Positions 6,765-8,976 of a stretch of 8,976 nt of DNA are shown here, piece after piece. This DNA comes from Pseudomonadota bacterium (GTDB lineage Bacteria; Pseudomonadota; Gammaproteobacteria; SZUA-229), in contig JADFWE010000207.1 in NCBI GenBank assembly GCA_015222915.1, positions 1 to 8,976 on the forward strand, in the 5' to 3' direction. The notes beneath the pieces were generated by a model. The model made no database searches. It was not told the origin of the DNA and worked only from the letters and a program-made list of their open reading frames with translations. Each line of letters opens with the position of its first letter. Within the stretch, counting starts at the first letter, position 1. The translations under genes and the position numbers were made by a program.

Positions 6765-8003
6765 GTGGCCGCTTTCGACTACATTGCACTGGATGCTAAA
6801 GGCAAGGAACGCAAGGGCGTTATAGAAGGCGACTCTGCGCGGGCGATCCGTCAGCAGCTGCGTGACAAAGGTCTGATGCCGCTGGAGATCACCGAGAGCA
6901 AGAAAAAAGCGCAGGCCAGGAAGAGCAGTAAAGGCGGCGGCTTTCAGTTCTCACAACTTGTGCAGCGCGGTATCAGTGCCACTGAACTTGCATTGCTGAC
7001 AAGACAGCTGGCAACATTGATCCAGGCCGCTTTACCACTGGATGAAACGTTGGCGGCGGTCGCCAACCAGTCTGAAAAACCGCGTATCAAAAGCATGCTG
7101 TATGCGATCCGTTCCCGTGTGCTGGAAGGTCATCCACTGGCGACCGGGCTGTCGGATTACCCTAAAGTTTTTCCTGAACTCTATCGTGCGACGGTAGATG
7201 CAGGTGAGCAGTCAGGTCATCTCGACACCGTACTCGAACGACTCGCCGACTATACCGAGAGCCAGCAGGAGATTCAGGGCAAGGTGCGTCAGGCACTGAT
7301 TTATCCCGCATTCTTATCTTTGTTTGCAGTGTCTATCGTCGTCTTTATGATGACCAGTATCGTACCCCAGGTGGTTTCGGTATTCGAAGATACCGGTCAG
7401 CAGCTGCCGGGACTTACCCTCTCACTGATCGCGATGAGTGACTTCGTCGTCGATTACGGCATGTTCATGCTGGTTATCGTCATCGCTGCGGTTATCGGTT
7501 TTCAGGTGTTGCTGACCCGTCCCGCCTTCGTTCTGAAGTACCACATGTTTTTATTTCGACTGCCGTTGATCAGTCGTCTGGTACGTGGCCTGAACGCAGC
7601 GCTTTTTACCCGCACTTTCAGTATCCTGACCGGCAGCGGTGTTAACGTGATCGAAGCCATGAAGATCTCTGCAAAGGTAGTGGCAAATCTGCCTATGCGC
7701 GAAGCGATCTTGAAAGCGACAGACCGGGTGCGTGAAGGTACCGGCATCAAAAATGCGCTGGATCAGAGCAAACTCTTTCCACCGATGACCCTGCAGCTGA
7801 TCGCCAGCGGCGAGAATAGCGGAAAACTGGAAGAGATGCTCGAGCGTGCGGCGGTGCAGCTTGAGCGTGAGCAGGTCACGCTCATCGCCTATATCGTCGG
7901 CATTATGGAGCCGGTCATCATCCTGGCGATGGGTATTCTGGTCTTGCTCATCGTGCTGGGTATCCTGCTGCCGATCTTCGATATGAACTCACTGGTCAAA
8001 TAA
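6765..8003 (+). CDS. gspF: Type II secretion system inner-membrane platform protein GspF
   Basis: Polytopic inner-membrane protein at the centre of the T2SS platform, thought to couple GspE motion to pseudopilin addition. Its 412 residues are the normal family length. A short N-terminal cytoplasmic domain (1-60, with AFDYIALDAKGKERKGVIEGDSARAIR) is followed by a basic linker and two homologous T2SF domains (about 70-195 and 275-400). These carry the paired motifs LTRQLATLIQAALPLDETL and FTRTFSILTGSGVNVIEAM, and DAGEQSGHLDTVLERLA and ASGENSGKLEEMLERAA. Membrane segments are at about 177-199, 229-249 and 373-404. Translation starts at GTG 6765; the residues that follow match the conserved family N-terminus, so this start is preferred over distant internal Met codons. 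No Shine-Dalgarno sequence is visible: the 9 bases between the palindrome and the start are TTTTAAACC. The gene is followed by a hydrolase, not by gspG. Confidence 0.95.
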   Translation: MAAFDYIALDAKGKERKGVIEGDSARAIRQQLRDKGLMPLEITESKKKAQARKSSKGGGFQFSQLVQRGISATELALLTRQLATLIQAALPLDETLAAVANQSEKPRIKSMLYAIRSRVLEGHPLATGLSDYPKVFPELYRATVDAGEQSGHLDTVLERLADYTESQQEIQGKVRQALIYPAFLSLFAVSIVVFMMTSIVPQVVSVFEDTGQQLPGLTLSLIAMSDFVVDYGMFMLVIVIAAVIGFQVLLTRPAFVLKYHMFLFRLPLISRLVRGLNAALFTRTFSILTGSGVNVIEAMKISAKVVANLPMREAILKATDRVREGTGIKNALDQSKLFPPMTLQLIASGENSGKLEEMLERAAVQLEREQVTLIAYIVGIMEPVIILAMGILVLLIVLGILLPIFDMNSLVK

Positions 8004-8086
8004 AAGAATACCCGCTTCTATGAAATATAGTGGCTATCCACACGTCTAACTGATATCCGTGTAGCTAATAAACTAAAATATCTCTT
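8004..8086. other. AT-rich gap between gspF and the hydrolase gene
   Basis: 83 bases without a credible gene. A weak dyad (ACACG at 8040-8044 and CGTGT at 8058-8062) and AT-rich sequence before the hydrolase start are visible. There is no strong terminator, and no Shine-Dalgarno sequence precedes ATG 8087 (it follows ATATCTCTT). Read-through from gspF is therefore possible. Confidence 0.4.
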
Positions 8087-8976
8087 ATGAGCAAAATCGT
8101 CAATTCTCTAATACTGTTTTCGTTGCTATTGCTGGCAACGCCATCAAGTGCGGTAACCGTTAATCTGGATTCTACAGGTGAAGGAGGGGGCGGCGCCTTC
8201 TCAGGTGAACTGCTGGAGAGCAGCTGTGCGAAAATAGGCGTAGTCATGTATCACGGTCGCGGTTCAACGCCTACAGGGCCTGTGGTGGAAGAGCTGCGTA
8301 CTTCCCTGTTCCGGGCTGGTTATACAACGCTGTCTATCGAGAATCCTCTGCCCGCAAGTGGTGTTCCCAATTTTTCTGATTACGTTACCGATGTGGATGC
8401 TGTCTTTATTGAGACTTATGCGCGCATGCGTACGGCCATTAATCTCTTGCATTCGCGCGGTGTCGAGCAGGTCGTGCTTGCAGGTTTCAGTCTGGGTTCA
8501 CGTTTTTCGACGGCACATGTCGCCCGTGGACAGCTAGATGAGCTTACTATTCTTGGCTTGATCGGTATTGGAATGTACGGAGATAGCGTTGATCCGCTTA
8601 ATGTATCCGACACTTTGAAAGAAGTTACCATTCCGGTGCTTGATATCTATGGCGATGCCGATACCAGTGCTGCCAGCTCTGCAGCTGCAAGGCTTGCTGC
8701 ATACGCCGGGGCAGACTATACGCAAACAAAATTATTTTGCCTGGCTGGTTTAAACTGCCATCAGCTGGAAGGTTTAAAGGGCAATGATAGTATGCCACTA
8801 GAAATTACGGTTAATGCCTGGATGCAGGCTATTGCGCCGGCAGCTGTACTACCGAACTGTGGAACACAGCCTCCGCCTGCGACAGCCCCACCACAGACGA
8901 TTCCTGATGCAGGCGGAAGTACGTTGGATCTTTATCTTCTGTTGTTACTGCCGGTTCTGCTGTCTGTTTTTCGCCG
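8087..8976 (+). CDS. Secreted alpha/beta-hydrolase-like protein with GlyGly-CTERM-like tail (3' partial)
   Basis: Open from ATG 8087 to the window edge without a stop: 296 complete codons plus CG of a next codon, which must encode Arg. Seen: a signal peptide (1-22; basic start, core LILFSLLLLA, cleavage near PSSA), a Gly-rich stretch GEGGGGA (31-37), a strand and oxyanion-like loop VVMYHGRGSTP (52-62), a nucleophile elbow AGFSLGS with Ser135, an acid candidate Asp190 or Asp192 (IYGDADT), and His225 in NCHQLEG. Together these form a plausible Ser-Asp-His triad. Four Cys (47, 218, 224, 258) could make disulfides. The tail has a Pro/Ala/Thr linker (260-272), then GGS (276-278), a hydrophobic segment (about 279-294) and Arg-Arg, the layout of GlyGly-CTERM signals cut by rhombosortase. 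Several features recall the DUF3530-type hydrolase family, but this is uncertain; the substrate (ester, lipid or peptide) is unknown. Its position just after gspF suggests it is exported by this T2SS. Only a residue or a few are probably missing at the end. Confidence 0.85.
   Translation, partial: MSKIVNSLILFSLLLLATPSSAVTVNLDSTGEGGGGAFSGELLESSCAKIGVVMYHGRGSTPTGPVVEELRTSLFRAGYTTLSIENPLPASGVPNFSDYVTDVDAVFIETYARMRTAINLLHSRGVEQVVLAGFSLGSRFSTAHVARGQLDELTILGLIGIGMYGDSVDPLNVSDTLKEVTIPVLDIYGDADTSAASSAAARLAAYAGADYTQTKLFCLAGLNCHQLEGLKGNDSMPLEITVNAWMQAIAPAAVLPNCGTQPPPATAPPQTIPDAGGSTLDLYLLLLLPVLLSVFR
8906..8976 (+). other. GlyGly-CTERM-like C-terminal sorting signal (coding)
   Basis: The hydrolase's final codons encode residues 274-296: Asp-Ala-Gly-Gly-Ser, then a Leu/Val-rich segment of about 16 residues containing one Pro, then Phe-Arg and a further CGN codon (Arg). 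GlyGly-CTERM tails share this tripartite form and are known from T2SS-bearing bacteria with rhombosortase. The hydrophobic run is short and the stop lies just outside the window, so the exact end is unseen. Confidence 0.7.

Noticed and set aside
8020..8049. Nine-codon ORF between gspF and the hydrolase gene
   Set aside because: No ribosome binding site and no recognisable product; the length is expected by chance.
8065..8247. Minus-strand frame across the start of the hydrolase gene
   Set aside because: It is antisense to a gene with a clear signal peptide and catalytic motifs and has no recognisable features. The other minus-strand frames in metX, gspD, gspE and gspF were rejected for the same reason.

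Overview
The window reads as chromosomal DNA from a gammaproteobacterium, with moderate GC and long genes all on the + strand. The metX-metW pair with an ATGA overlap, followed by a gspC-D-E-F type II secretion (T2SS) core block with a PDZ-type GspC, suits this group. No genus can be named from the sequence alone.

Layout: (1) 8-1806, metX and metW, translationally coupled. This is the acylation branch of methionine synthesis, probably homoserine O-succinyltransferase plus its partner protein. (2) 1807-2013, an AT-rich intergenic stretch with a TGACA/TGTCA dyad and two TATAAT boxes, the likely regulatory region of the secretion genes. (3) 2014-6623, gspC (inner-membrane/periplasmic link), gspD (outer-membrane secretin) and gspE (cytoplasmic assembly ATPase), tightly packed; gspE starts inside the end of gspD. 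(4) 6624-6764, a gspE-gspF gap filled by a 120-bp perfect-arm inverted repeat built from 7-bp AATGAAA-like units, which looks like an inserted MITE-like or short-repeat element. (5) 6765-8003, gspF (inner-membrane platform protein), starting at GTG with no visible ribosome binding site. (6) 8087 to the right edge, a secreted alpha/beta-hydrolase-like protein cut by the window end. It carries an N-terminal signal peptide and a C-terminal Gly-Gly-Ser/hydrophobic/Arg-Arg tail resembling GlyGly-CTERM.

How the genes work together: GspD forms the outer-membrane channel and GspC links it to the inner-membrane platform containing GspF. GspE powers pseudopilus assembly. The hydrolase lies directly downstream on the same strand, and its tail type is known from proteins that use T2SS and are processed by rhombosortase. 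It is therefore a plausible substrate of this machine. The pseudopilin genes (gspG-K) and gspL/M are not in the window; gspF is followed by the hydrolase instead of gspG.

Most promising points: the T2SS-linked GlyGly-CTERM-like hydrolase, and the heptamer-built palindrome that splits gspE from gspF. The rest is well-conserved housekeeping and secretion machinery.
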